The notes: a model not told the origin generated them from the letters alone. Positions 37,087 through 45,138 are shown, counted from the stretch's first letter. The stretch: 64,000 nt of DNA from Candidatus Marinarcus aquaticus (GCF_004116335.1 NZ_PDKN01000003.1:186001-250000); one strand, 5' to 3'. Numbers and translations are program-made.

Positions 37087-37296
37087 CTATTTTTGTAAAT
37101 ATGGGTGCGCGTCTAAAAAGTCGTTCACGTCTTTCATCGCGACATTAATCTGTTCACTGAGTTCAGGCAGTCTGTTATAATCTGTCCAAATGGTATCTTC
37201 AACAATGTCGTGCACTTCACCTGCAAGTTCAACAACTTTTCGTTTGTATTTTGCTAACTCTTTTTTCTTCTCTTTTTGTTCTTCGGTTAATGACAT
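37087..37296 (-). CDS. Rop-like nif-associated protein (DUF683, CCE_0567 type)
   Basis: The 69-residue protein is an antiparallel helical hairpin: KKELAKYKRKVVELAGEVHD then a turn and ELSEQINVAMKDVNDFL. This matches the DUF683/CCE_0567 proteins found in nif clusters between nifX and ferredoxin genes in other diazotrophs. Some members bind metal through His residues; here HD in the first helix is conserved. Exact function unknown. AAAGGAG precedes the ATG. Confidence 0.75.
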   Translation of the reverse strand: MSLTEEQKEKKKELAKYKRKVVELAGEVHDIVEDTIWTDYNRLPELSEQINVAMKDVNDFLDAHPYLQK

Positions 37297-37316
37297 TTTT
37301 TTCTCCTTTGTTTAAA

Positions 37317-38120
37317 TTAAATGGCGTAGAGATTTTCAAGTTTTATCTCGGGCATATTGTTTAAATAGACCAATTTAAAACTCTCCTCTTTTTTAAATTT
37401 ATAACTGTCGTACAAATCAATGATCTCTTTAACCATTGGAGCATAGGCATAAATCTTTTTAAGCCCACGATAATACAAAACTGCTCGAAGCAGCTTCTCT
37501 GCATCTAAAAAGGCTTCATTTTTCATCAGCCAAGGTGAGATTTTGATGTACTTTTTGTTCACCACATATGAGTGTAAAAACCCACTTTGTGTCCCTAACT
37601 TCAACGAATTAGAGAAGACCAAATCTTTTCCAATGTACTCGTGTCTGTCCTCAGAAAAAACCGATTTATCAATCTCTTTAGAGACTTCATCATAGTTTGA
37701 AGCCGCCACTTGTTTGGCATGGGTATTTGAAAAGTTAAATGCCACAGCTTCCCCTGAGTACATAAATCGTACAAAATCACTGTGCGTTTTAAAATCAAAC
37801 CCTTTAAGCTTCTGATACCGTTTTGTCTCAATCAAAAGTACCACATCCAAACCGTTGCAGTTAGTAATAAAGAGTCGAAGCAACCTTTCATAAATGTCCT
37901 CATAACTCTCATTGACCTCAAAGACATTAACAAAAATAGACTTCTCAAAACGGTACCCACTGATAACACCCACAATCTCACCACCTTCATACGCCGCAAA
38001 GCAGTACTCAGGATAGGCATGATACGTGTGTTTCAACAAATCAATGTCCAGTAAGGTGTTGCTCTTAGAAAGAGACTCTAACGCATCTTCGTAATCTTTT
38101 CTTAAATACCCAATGAACAT
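37317..38120 (-). CDS. Two-domain GNAT-like acetyltransferase, nif-associated
   Basis: The N-terminal half (EYCFAAYEGGEIVGVISGYRF, then FVNVFEVNESYEDIYERLLRLF) looks like a GNAT core with strand 4 and the following helix. The C-terminal half (LRAVLYYRGLKKIYAYAPM, LYDSYKFKKEESFKL) resembles the second GNAT domain of tandem acetyltransferases. The acetyl-CoA signature is weak. It overlaps nifV by 19 bp, a strong hint of co-translation. Substrate unknown. Confidence 0.6.
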   Translation of the reverse strand: MFIGYLRKDYEDALESLSKSNTLLDIDLLKHTYHAYPEYCFAAYEGGEIVGVISGYRFEKSIFVNVFEVNESYEDIYERLLRLFITNCNGLDVVLLIETKRYQKLKGFDFKTHSDFVRFMYSGEAVAFNFSNTHAKQVAASNYDEVSKEIDKSVFSEDRHEYIGKDLVFSNSLKLGTQSGFLHSYVVNKKYIKISPWLMKNEAFLDAEKLLRAVLYYRGLKKIYAYAPMVKEIIDLYDSYKFKKEESFKLVYLNNMPEIKLENLYAI

Positions 38121-39217
38121 AAGTATAACTCTTTCAATTCCACTGCATTCAACACTTTTTTTCGGTTGGTCACAATATCTCGAACTTTTGGAAGCAGTTG
38201 TTGTACTACCTCTTTATTAGGGGTAATTCCCAAACTCTCTAAGTGGTACATTAAAGTTGAACTTCCTGAGTGTTTTCCAATAGGAAAGTCTCTTTTAAGT
38301 CCCACCTCTTTAGGTGTAAATGGCTCATACGATGATTTTGATTTCATCATACCATTCACATGAATACCCGACTCGTGAGCAAAGATGTTTTTACCAATAA
38401 TGGGCAAACTCGTATCTAAACGTCGGTTTGACGCTCGACTCACTTTTCGTATTAAGGCTTTGAGTGCTTTGATGTTGATATCACTGCTTTGATTCATCAA
38501 ACGGTTAATGGTCATCAACACTTGTTCAAAGGAAGCATTTCCTGCTCTCTCACCCAAACCAATCACAGTGGTGTTGGCACTTGTTGCACCCGCTTCAAAA
38601 CCAGCAATGGCATTGGCTGTAGCCATACCAAAGTCGTTGTGCGTATGCATCTCAATGTCCAAGAGATTTTCACTGCTTAAAGCTTTGATGTTTTCATAGG
38701 TTTTATGTGGCGTTAAAATCCCAACGGTATCACAATATCGGAAACGATTGGCACCCAATTCTTTACCTAGGGTCATCACCTCTTTTAAAAACCCTAAATC
38801 TGCTCGTGAAGAGTCTTCTCCACCAATACAGACAAAAAGGTTCTCTTTTTTAGCTTGCGTTACGGTTTGTTCAAGCTGATTAAGAAGACGTGTTTTGTCC
38901 CCTTTAAATTTTACATCGATTAAAATATCTGAAACAGGGATAGAGAGGTCAACGGCTTTGAGCCCACACTTCAGTGAAGCTTCTAAATCTGTCAATGTTG
39001 CTCGGTTCCAGCTCATGATTTGTATGGGCAAGTTTAGGTTTAAAATCTCTTTTAAATCCTCTTGCTCTTTTTTACCCATGGCAGGGATTCCCACTTCTAG
39101 TTCGTGAGCACCCGCTTCATATAACAGCTGTGCGATTTCAAGTTTCTCTTGAGTATTAAAAGCTACATAAGGCGCTTGTTCGCCATCTCGTAGCGTTGTG
39201 TCATTGATCAGAAACAT
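38102..39217 (-). CDS. nifV: Homocitrate synthase
   Basis: The 371-residue DRE-TIM enzyme starts INDTTLRDGEQAPYVAFN and has the metal-binding HTHNDFGMATANAIAG and GLGERAGNAS. HESGIHVNGMM is typical of NifV and isopropylmalate synthase. Short length without the leucine-binding regulatory domain and position in the nif cluster separate it from LeuA. It makes homocitrate, the organic ligand of FeMo-co. Preceded by a sigma-54 promoter and AAAGG. Confidence 0.95.
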   Translation of the reverse strand: MFLINDTTLRDGEQAPYVAFNTQEKLEIAQLLYEAGAHELEVGIPAMGKKEQEDLKEILNLNLPIQIMSWNRATLTDLEASLKCGLKAVDLSIPVSDILIDVKFKGDKTRLLNQLEQTVTQAKKENLFVCIGGEDSSRADLGFLKEVMTLGKELGANRFRYCDTVGILTPHKTYENIKALSSENLLDIEMHTHNDFGMATANAIAGFEAGATSANTTVIGLGERAGNASFEQVLMTINRLMNQSSDINIKALKALIRKVSRASNRRLDTSLPIIGKNIFAHESGIHVNGMMKSKSSYEPFTPKEVGLKRDFPIGKHSGSSTLMYHLESLGITPNKEVVQQLLPKVRDIVTNRKKVLNAVELKELYLCSLGI

Positions 39218-39249
39218 GACGTGACCTTTCTAAAATATATACTAAGTAT

Positions 39250-39266
39250 ATGCAAAAAGTGTTCCG
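39250..39266 (-). promoter_or_regulatory. Sigma-54 promoter of the nifV operon
   Basis: On the minus strand CGGAACACTTTTTGCAT: GG at -24, ten bases, GC at -12. It lies 33-49 bp before the nifV start and matches the other nif sites in this window. Confidence 0.85.
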
Positions 39267-39269
39267 CTA

Positions 39270-39551
39270 TCAGATGTAGCGTAAACTGGGTGTATGTATC
39301 TTCTGTAAGTCCTCTTCACTCAAAGGCTCATAAGCGTAAACGAAACAAATAGGCTTGTCTAAAATCTCTTTTTCAACTACCCAAAAGTGCTCTAAATCGT
39401 TTACAATACAGACATTGTCTGCACGAAGGCTTTTTAAAGGAAAGCCTATGGCACCGTGACACGTCGTTGCAGGATAGAGTTCCAACAACTCGTTGTTGAT
39501 GCTGATAGGTCCATTTCCTTTAAGCAGTAAAACCGTAGGATTTGGTTTCAT
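39270..39551 (-). CDS. Small nif-cluster protein, unknown
   Basis: The 93-residue protein (VLLLKGNGPISINNELLELYP, TTCHGAIGFPLKSL, then a WVVEKEIL strand) follows nifB by 8 bp and so is in its operon. It has two Cys and no membrane segment. It reminds me of no named Nif protein. Position suggests a helper of NifB or FeMo-co synthesis. Confidence 0.65.
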   Translation of the reverse strand: MKPNPTVLLLKGNGPISINNELLELYPATTCHGAIGFPLKSLRADNVCIVNDLEHFWVVEKEILDKPICFVYAYEPLSEEDLQKIHTPSLRYI

Positions 39552-39559
39552 GGTCAGGA

Positions 39560-40996
39560 TTATCCTAACTCATTCTCTTTTTCAAAGAAGTATTTCTTCG
39601 CGGCATCGTGAACTGATTTCTCAATTGGTTTAAATGCGTACGAATCATCACAAATCAGATTAATCTCTTTTAACTCATCCATTGGACATCCACCAATTTT
39701 CTCAGTTAATAAAATATCACAATCTTTAAGTGTCTCTTTAATCTCTTCAATAGGGTAGGAACCATCACAATCTTCTGGTCCTTTACAGTAAGCATTCTCT
39801 ACTTTTCGGTGCATTACAAACTTGATGGCTTTATCTCCCGCTTCATAGATTAGGAACTCCGTGGCATTACCAAAGTGTAAATTCACAGTCCCTTCACCCG
39901 CACTGGTAACCGCAATCAATTTTGTCTCACCGTTTGAGCTTAATTGCTCTTTGGATGCTTGTTCAATTTTTACTTTTTCGTTTGCAACTTCCAGTGCAGC
40001 CCGCCAGTTCTCGATGACTTGGTGTTTTTGCTCTCTGGCTTTGATGTCATATTTACTTTCAAGCTCATCCCATGACATATCTACAAACGCCTCTTTTGTA
40101 AACTCATCACCTCGGTCTTCACCGATAAGTCCTACCGCATCGGCTCGACACTGTCTACAGTGAGACATTAATTTCATATCCATACCACAGGCTTCTTGTG
40201 CTGCCATTACCTCTTGGTCAGAGGCACTTCTTTGTCCATTTAAACCGTAATATGTTCCAAATTCTGGTTTAGATAACAGTGGCATAATGTTGTGTAAAAA
40301 TACGTTCATCTCTTTAAGTTTCTTCGCTACATTAGGTAAATCTGCTTCATTGACGCCTGGAATCAATACAGAGTTTGCTTTGACTAAGATTCCTCTTTCA
40401 GTGAGCATTTGAATCCCTTTGAGTTGTTGTTCAAGCAAGATTTTAGCACCTTCGGCCCCAAAGACTTTCTTATGGTTCCAGTGTATCCAAGGATAGATTT
40501 GTGCACCCACTTCACCTGTAGGGTCCACGGTATTGATTGTAACAGTGACATGATCAACATTATATTTTTCAATTTCGTCAATGAACTCTGGAAGTCTCAA
40601 ACCATTGGTTGATAAACACAGTTTTAAATCAGGTGCTTTTTCTTGAAGCATTTTAAATGTTTCAAATGTCTTTTTAGGGTTGGCTAAAGCATCTCCTGGA
40701 CCAGCAATTCCTACAACAGATAGTTGTTGGATTTCACCGCCCACATACAGCACTTTTTTAACCGCTTCAATGGGTTGTAATTTTGACGAAGTAACCCCCG
40801 GTCGACTCTCATTGGAACAGTCAAATTTTCTATTACAATAATTACATTGGATATTACATGCAGGGGCAACGGCAACGTGAATTCGTGCATAGTGTTGGTG
40901 AGCTCCCTCGCTATAACATGGATGGTTATTAATCTTATCCATAACTTCTTGTTGTATATTCTCTTGTGTGCTACTTGATGTACATGAACAACTCAT
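39560..40996 (-). CDS. nifB: FeMo-cofactor biosynthesis protein NifB
   Basis: The radical-SAM motif C47-x3-C51-x2-C54 lies in VAPACNIQCNYC, followed by NRKFDCSNESRPGV, the NifB hallmark. The C-terminal quarter (about residues 360-465, TSAGEGTVNLHFGNATEFL to CPMDELKEINLICDD) is a NifX-type domain, so this is the fused long form (478 residues). It builds NifB-co, the Fe8S9C core. AAAAGGAGT precedes the ATG, and a sigma-54 site lies 33 bp upstream. Confidence 0.97.
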   Translation of the reverse strand: MSCSCTSSSTQENIQQEVMDKINNHPCYSEGAHQHYARIHVAVAPACNIQCNYCNRKFDCSNESRPGVTSSKLQPIEAVKKVLYVGGEIQQLSVVGIAGPGDALANPKKTFETFKMLQEKAPDLKLCLSTNGLRLPEFIDEIEKYNVDHVTVTINTVDPTGEVGAQIYPWIHWNHKKVFGAEGAKILLEQQLKGIQMLTERGILVKANSVLIPGVNEADLPNVAKKLKEMNVFLHNIMPLLSKPEFGTYYGLNGQRSASDQEVMAAQEACGMDMKLMSHCRQCRADAVGLIGEDRGDEFTKEAFVDMSWDELESKYDIKAREQKHQVIENWRAALEVANEKVKIEQASKEQLSSNGETKLIAVTSAGEGTVNLHFGNATEFLIYEAGDKAIKFVMHRKVENAYCKGPEDCDGSYPIEEIKETLKDCDILLTEKIGGCPMDELKEINLICDDSYAFKPIEKSVHDAAKKYFFEKENELG

Positions 40997-41028
40997 AGTA
41001 ACTCCTTTTTTACTTTCTGCTATAAGTA

Positions 41029-41045
41029 ATGCACATAGTGTTCCC
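41029..41045 (-). promoter_or_regulatory. Sigma-54 promoter of nifB
   Basis: Minus strand GGGAACACTATGTGCAT; GG-N10-GC spacing is exact. Confidence 0.85.
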
Positions 41046-41055
41046 TACACGAAAT

Positions 41056-41072
41056 GGGAATAAAAAATGCAT
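41056..41072 (+). promoter_or_regulatory. Divergent sigma-54 promoter of the 61-residue gene
   Basis: GGGAATAAAAAATGCAT on the plus strand: GG at 41057-41058, ten bases, GC at 41069-41070. It lies only 11 bp from the nifB element on the other strand and 31 bp before the ATG at 41103. Confidence 0.65.
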
Positions 41073-41102
41073 ACGCTTTTGTATACAATATAAGGATATA
41101 CA

Positions 41103-41288
41103 ATGGATATACAGGAAAAAATCAAAGCAGAGCTTATCAAAGAGATCAATTCAAACATTGATAACATCTATGATTTTATTGAGAGCCGATACAGTTTGGA
41201 TGCGCATTACCAAGAGCAAATCATTCAAAAGTTGAATGAACTTAAAGATGTGGTCTATAAATCTTCACAATTTTGTGAATTAACGTAA
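41103..41288 (+). CDS. 61-residue helical protein divergent from nifB
   Basis: The protein (MDIQEKIKAELIKEINSNID..., ending SSQFCELT) is predicted all-helical and soluble. AAGGA lies 6 bp before the ATG, and a sigma-54 motif lies at the right distance, so co-regulation with nif is likely. No family recognised; FESRYSLDAHYQEQI gives no clue I can place. It ends at a long inverted repeat shared with the convergent flavodiiron gene. Confidence 0.65.
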   Translation: MDIQEKIKAELIKEINSNIDNIYDFIESRYSLDAHYQEQIIQKLNELKDVVYKSSQFCELT

Positions 41289-41289
41289 A

Positions 41290-41371
41290 ATTAATCAGCG
41301 ATGAGTACAGCGAGTTTGTGGTGTTTTAGTTTTAGTCAAAGTAAACTGTTTTATACTCATCGCTCATTAAT
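41290..41371. terminator. Long imperfect inverted repeat, probable bidirectional terminator
   Basis: An 18-nt arm at 41290-41307 pairs with 41354-41371 with a single mismatch (core AGCGATGAGTA/TACTCATCGCT). The 46-nt loop is U-rich on the plus strand. It separates two convergent genes and includes the stop of the flavodiiron gene. Confidence 0.6.
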
Positions 41372-42602
41372 TCATAGTCATTTCAATCATCTTACCTTTT
41401 AAAATCTCACAAAATTCTACCCCAAAAGATTTACATTGTTGTAACTCTTCTTGTGTGGGTATGAGTTTGATTTTCAGAAGTTCCATGGGAGGCACTTTGA
41501 AATTGAGAAACTTCATTCTATCAATGATCATATCAATCGCTTCTCCACTCCACCCATAAGAGCCAAACGCTTGCGCCACTTTTCCCCGTTTTTCTAAGTA
41601 CATCATACATGAAAGCAGATCCCACACTGGTTTGGGTGCATCCCCGTTAATAGTAGGTGTGCCCACTAAAATCCCATCACTCTCATCTAAAAGTTGAATC
41701 ATGTTTTGTTCATCCAAAGAAGCCAAATCATACACATTGGCAACAATGCCTTCCATGCGTTCACACCCTTCATAAATCGCTTCTGCCATGTTTCGAGTGT
41801 TTTTATAACTGGTCAGATAAAAAATTGATAACACTTTTGTCTCTTCATCGCGTTTGTTTTGACTGTATTGTCGATACAAATCGATGTATTTTTGTGGATT
41901 TTGATTTAAAATGGGTCCATGCAGGGTTGCGATGGTTTTAATCTCAAACTTTTCATATAACTTCAACGCATTTAACACATACGATTTAAAAGGTCGCATG
42001 ATATGGTCATAGTAGTATTTAAAGGCATAAGAAAAGTCTCCCACCACATCTTCAAAAAGACGTTTATCACAGTAATGGCTTCCAAACACATCGCCCGAAA
42101 AGAGAATTTTATCTTCAACCAAATAAGAGCTCATGGTCTCTGGCCAGTGTAAGTAAGGCGTGGTTAAAAACTTCAAAGTCTTATTGCCCAAGGTGATGCT
42201 TTTATTGGTCCACACGGTTTCAAAATCGATTGTTTCACTTTGTGTGAGTGATTTTAACATCGCTGTGGCTTGGGGAGAAATCAATACTTTTGCTTGTGGT
42301 GCTCGCTTGATTAACTCAGGAATCGCACCTGCGTGGTCGGGTTCTAAGTGGTGAGAAACCACATATTTAATCTCATCATAACTGCAAAGCGCTTCTACTT
42401 TTTTGAAAAACTCATCTTGAAATTCCAGTTTCACGGTATCTACAATAATGACACCCTCATTTGTTTTAATTAAATACGCATTATATGAACTTCCATTGGC
42501 TGTTTTCATGATGATATCAAAGGTGCGAATCTCAGGGTCAAACACTCCAATAAAGTAGACATCTTTGGCCAATTCAATAAGTTCTTCACTGCTATTGTTC
42601 AT
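41367..42602 (-). CDS. A-type flavodiiron protein (FprA family)
   Basis: The metallo-beta-lactamase-like half (about residues 1-250) has the diiron ligands in SHHLEPDHAGAIPE, FLTTPYLHWPET, FSGDVFGSHY and TLHGPIL. The flavodoxin half (about 255-400) has YLTSYKNTRNMAEAIYEG for FMN binding. Such proteins reduce O2 or NO to water or N2O with reduced flavin. In a nif operon, O2 scavenging near nitrogenase is a reasonable role. The ATG at 42602 is chosen over the TTG at 42608. Overlaps nifX by 11 bp. Confidence 0.88.
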   Translation of the reverse strand: MNNSSEELIELAKDVYFIGVFDPEIRTFDIIMKTANGSSYNAYLIKTNEGVIIVDTVKLEFQDEFFKKVEALCSYDEIKYVVSHHLEPDHAGAIPELIKRAPQAKVLISPQATAMLKSLTQSETIDFETVWTNKSITLGNKTLKFLTTPYLHWPETMSSYLVEDKILFSGDVFGSHYCDKRLFEDVVGDFSYAFKYYYDHIMRPFKSYVLNALKLYEKFEIKTIATLHGPILNQNPQKYIDLYRQYSQNKRDEETKVLSIFYLTSYKNTRNMAEAIYEGCERMEGIVANVYDLASLDEQNMIQLLDESDGILVGTPTINGDAPKPVWDLLSCMMYLEKRGKVAQAFGSYGWSGEAIDMIIDRMKFLNFKVPPMELLKIKLIPTQEELQQCKSFGVEFCEILKGKMIEMTMN

Positions 42603-42957
42603 TGACAAGTAACCTTCTCATCCAAATGGGTGGATTATCTTTCATTTTTATAAACTGCTTGAGTACGTCTTCAATTGTTTCACCCTCTTTGCTCGCTTGC
42701 ATGGGGAAAATCCCAGATGCTTGCACCATTCGAGAAGCTTTGGGACCAATTTGTTGTACGTATAAAATATCGCACTCTTCACAACACTCAATTTTGTAAG
42801 TGAGTTTTTCAATTTCATCTTCAATCTCAATCGACGAATCCACGCTTTTTATAAAGCTGAACTCACTGCCTTTGATTTCATAGATATAGAACTCTTTACA
42901 CCAACCAAAGTGTTGATTAACATGAATATTGTCTTGTGAAGCGAATGCAATTTTCAT
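42592..42957 (-). CDS. NifX/NifY-type cofactor carrier
   Basis: The 121-residue protein is a single NifX domain (MKIAFASQDNIHVNQHFGWC, CDILYVQQIGPKASRMVQASGIFPM) with the C-terminal WMRRLL tail. It resembles NifX, which binds NifB-co or the VK-cluster in transit to NifEN. Three other NifX domains occur here (NifB C-terminus, 44325, 58365). It overlaps the upstream fusion gene by 4 bp. Confidence 0.85.
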   Translation of the reverse strand: MKIAFASQDNIHVNQHFGWCKEFYIYEIKGSEFSFIKSVDSSIEIEDEIEKLTYKIECCEECDILYVQQIGPKASRMVQASGIFPMQASKEGETIEDVLKQFIKMKDNPPIWMRRLLVNEQ

Positions 42958-43925
42958 AGTATGTATAACCTAAATCGTGAATCAATGACTTGTTCCAAGG
43001 TATTTTTAATCATCTCATATGTACCCGTACTTGCCATAGAGCACCCTGCACAGGCACCTTGATATGCCAAACGAATCTCGATTTCTGGTTCGTTGATGTA
43101 ATCAATCAATAAAATGTTTCCTCCATCTTTTATAAGCATGGGTCGAATGAATCTGTCAAGCGCATCATTGATGGCACTTAATTGATCCTCATAACTTTTT
43201 GCGCGAAAGGCTTGATTGAGTTCACACACTTCAACCAACTCTCGGTCAAGTCCAGACAGTTGAATAGAAGCCATCGCATGACCCCCTTTTGCCGCTTTTA
43301 GCATGCAATAAAATCCCTCTTTTACATCCTCTTCATTGTTTCTGTCTTGAAGAAGAATCAAAGCAAGTCGAAATGCTGCCTGGGTATGATCTTTAGCAAT
43401 GGCTCGTCTGAAATACTCTTTGGCTTTAGCAATATCCTCTTGTACACCAATTTTTGATTGGTACATCAAAGCAAGGTTAAAATTAGCAGAGTCGTTGTCA
43501 TAAGAACTCGCTTTTTCAAACCAATCTTTTGCTTGATTGAAATCTTTTTCGACCCCTTCCCCTTTTAAATACATCAAACCCAAATTGGTCATGGCTTGGT
43601 CATTTTTTAGACCAGCTTCTGTTTCCCAAATATTTTTAGCTGTGATAAAATCTTTTTGTTTATACGCATTCAATGCTTCTCTGTGTCTCATGAAACGAAC
43701 TCCTTCACCTGGATTAGGTAATGCTTTATTTTGTTCAAGTTGCTCTTTAATATGTTTCGCTAAATATTCATGTGCCAACTCTACGGCCTCATCATAATCT
43801 TCGCTGGCAGCTTTAATATCAAAATCAGTAAACTCCACCAAATACGCATCACCCACTTCATTCTCACCCGCATAACATTCATACGGATACTCTAAAGAGA
43901 GGTAATACTCTAACTCTTTTTGCAT
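42954..43925 (-). CDS. Fusion: HicB-like domain, Sel1 repeats, NifU-type scaffold domain
   Basis: Residues 1-70 look like a HicB-type fold (YYLSLEYPYECYAGENEVGD, YLVEFTDFDIKAASEDYDEAVELAHEYL). Residues about 85-235 are Sel1/TPR-like repeats (AMTNLGLMYLKGEGVEKDFNQAKDWFEKA and two or three more). Residues about 250-323 match the NifU C-terminal domain (FIRPMLIKDGGNILLIDYI, ACAGCSMASTGTYEMI) with the CxxC that holds a transient Fe-S cluster. Unusual architecture. It probably delivers clusters to a bound client. Between ferredoxin and nifX genes. Confidence 0.82.
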   Translation of the reverse strand: MQKELEYYLSLEYPYECYAGENEVGDAYLVEFTDFDIKAASEDYDEAVELAHEYLAKHIKEQLEQNKALPNPGEGVRFMRHREALNAYKQKDFITAKNIWETEAGLKNDQAMTNLGLMYLKGEGVEKDFNQAKDWFEKASSYDNDSANFNLALMYQSKIGVQEDIAKAKEYFRRAIAKDHTQAAFRLALILLQDRNNEEDVKEGFYCMLKAAKGGHAMASIQLSGLDRELVEVCELNQAFRAKSYEDQLSAINDALDRFIRPMLIKDGGNILLIDYINEPEIEIRLAYQGACAGCSMASTGTYEMIKNTLEQVIDSRFRLYIL

Positions 43926-43934
43926 CTTTATATC

Positions 43935-44315
43935 CTAAAAATCCAATGGCGCATGTGCATCACGTTGCTCTTGCGTAATGACTTCTCTGAATGGTCGAGG
44001 TTGATTGGCAGGCGAAAATAGACCTTTTTTCTTGTGAACACGTAATTTATACAGTCCCTCTTCGTGACCATTGACATAGTAGTCATCAAACGCTTCAGTA
44101 AATGGCATATCCCATACAATGGCACCTGGCGTTGGACACACGTCAAAACATTTTGGCACAGAACAATCCACACACTCAATACACTTTTCAGGTTTCACAT
44201 AGGTATACTCTGGGTCGTCTAAAGGAGAATCATCAGCACTGACAATAGCTGTAGCTGGACACTCTTCCACACAGGCATCACAGTTGATACACTCTTGGGT
44301 AATCATAACGGACAT
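43935..44315 (-). CDS. Nif-associated 2[4Fe-4S] ferredoxin
   Basis: The 126-residue protein has CINCDACVEECP near the N-terminus and CIECVDCSVPKCFDVCP, the longer second motif typical of FdxN/NifJ-linked ferredoxins with an 8-residue insert. A 60-residue tail (LRVHKKKGLFSPANQPRPF) is extra. It is a likely electron donor to nitrogenase or to NifB. 9 bp from the next upstream gene. Confidence 0.9.
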   Translation of the reverse strand: MSVMITQECINCDACVEECPATAIVSADDSPLDDPEYTYVKPEKCIECVDCSVPKCFDVCPTPGAIVWDMPFTEAFDDYYVNGHEEGLYKLRVHKKKGLFSPANQPRPFREVITQEQRDAHAPLDF

Positions 44316-44324
44316 ATGAACTCC

Positions 44325-44702
44325 TTATTTATTTTTCTCACACGTACAGCTGCCTGGGTCTAACAATGTTTTTACATTGCTGTCAGTCACTGCTTTAAAA
44401 TTGTCTTCTAACAACCCTCGGTAGACCTCTTCTAAAGTCACTTCTACTTTTGAACAACTGTACACTTTCACATCTTTGGCATTGAGTCGTTTATACAACC
44501 CTTCTCCCATATGATAAAAAATGGTTCCATTCACACCTGTATCAATCACAAAGTTTGCGGTATCTTCACCATCACCTAAACCTCCGTTTTTAACAACTGT
44601 GAACTCTCCACTTTGCATGTCCAATAATGCAAAAAACGGTGCGTTTCCATACAGTTGTGAAATCACTGTTGACTCTTGTGTATCCAATGGTATTGCAATC
44701 AT
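44325..44702 (-). CDS. NifX-like protein (dinitrogenase iron-molybdenum cofactor family)
   Basis: The 125-residue protein begins MIAIPLDTQESTVISQLYGN and continues FFALLDMQSGEFTVVKNGG, matching the NifX/NafY/NifB-tail fold. The middle GVNGTIFYHMGEGLYKRLNAKDVKVY is the typical cofactor-pocket region. A CTCEK tail could bind metal. First gene of the operon under a sigma-54 promoter. Confidence 0.82.
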   Translation of the reverse strand: MIAIPLDTQESTVISQLYGNAPFFALLDMQSGEFTVVKNGGLGDGEDTANFVIDTGVNGTIFYHMGEGLYKRLNAKDVKVYSCSKVEVTLEEVYRGLLEDNFKAVTDSNVKTLLDPGSCTCEKNK

Positions 44703-44736
44703 TTTTTATCCTTTATGCTTTTATATAAAGAAATTT

Positions 44737-44753
44737 ATGCAAAAAGTGTTCCA
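44737..44753 (-). promoter_or_regulatory. Sigma-54 promoter of the nifX-like/ferredoxin operon
   Basis: Minus strand TGGAACACTTTTTGCAT with exact GG-N10-GC spacing, 35-51 bp before the start at 44702. Confidence 0.88.
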
Positions 44754-44796
44754 TTAGAAAAATACACTACTTGTACATAAAAAATAAAAAAAGAAG

Positions 44797-45051
44797 CTAC
44801 TCTATGCCTTCAAATAAATCAGTAAAAGAGATTTGCAACGCTTTTGCAATTTTATACAAATGTTCAAAATTAAAGTGTTTATTGTTCGTATTGTTTTCTG
44901 CATAATTAAAAAAAGCATTACCACGTTGTCCTATTGTAAGTGCCAATTCTAGCTGGCTCATCTTCTTTTTTAGTCGATATTTTTTTACATTACAGGAAAT
45001 GATTTTATACATTTTCTGAATCTCTTCTTCATCAATATTTGAAGTAAACAT
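44797..45051 (-). CDS. XRE-type DNA-binding regulator
   Basis: The 84-residue protein is one helix-turn-helix domain (ISCNVKKYRLKKKMSQLELAL, then NFEHLYKIAKALQISFTDLFEG). A CCTATAGG site overlaps its own ribosome site and two more half-sites lie within 90 bp, so it probably represses itself. It may also act on the chemotaxis receptor gene opposite. Confidence 0.85.
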   Translation of the reverse strand: MFTSNIDEEEIQKMYKIISCNVKKYRLKKKMSQLELALTIGQRGNAFFNYAENNTNNKHFNFEHLYKIAKALQISFTDLFEGIE

Positions 45052-45059
45052 GGTTAGTA

Positions 45060-45138
45060 TCCTATAGGTTAAGTTTCAGTTAATATTATATGAGTTACAA
45101 TTTAATGACAATTACCTATAGAGTAATTATCTATAGGT
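45060..45138. promoter_or_regulatory. Three CTATAGG/CCTATAG elements upstream of the XRE gene
   Basis: CCTATAGG at 45061-45068 covers the XRE ribosome site. ACCTATAG-N9-CTATAGGT (45114-45138) is a perfect 8-bp inverted repeat. They look like operators of the XRE protein, by position. Confidence 0.6.

Noticed and set aside
38102-39217. 2-isopropylmalate synthase (leuA) as identity
   Set aside because: It is short, lacks the regulatory domain, and lies under a sigma-54 promoter in the nif cluster.
41029-41235. Plus-strand 68-codon frame overlapping the 61-residue gene
   Set aside because: It runs through both sigma-54 elements and has no ribosome site; the 61-residue frame does.
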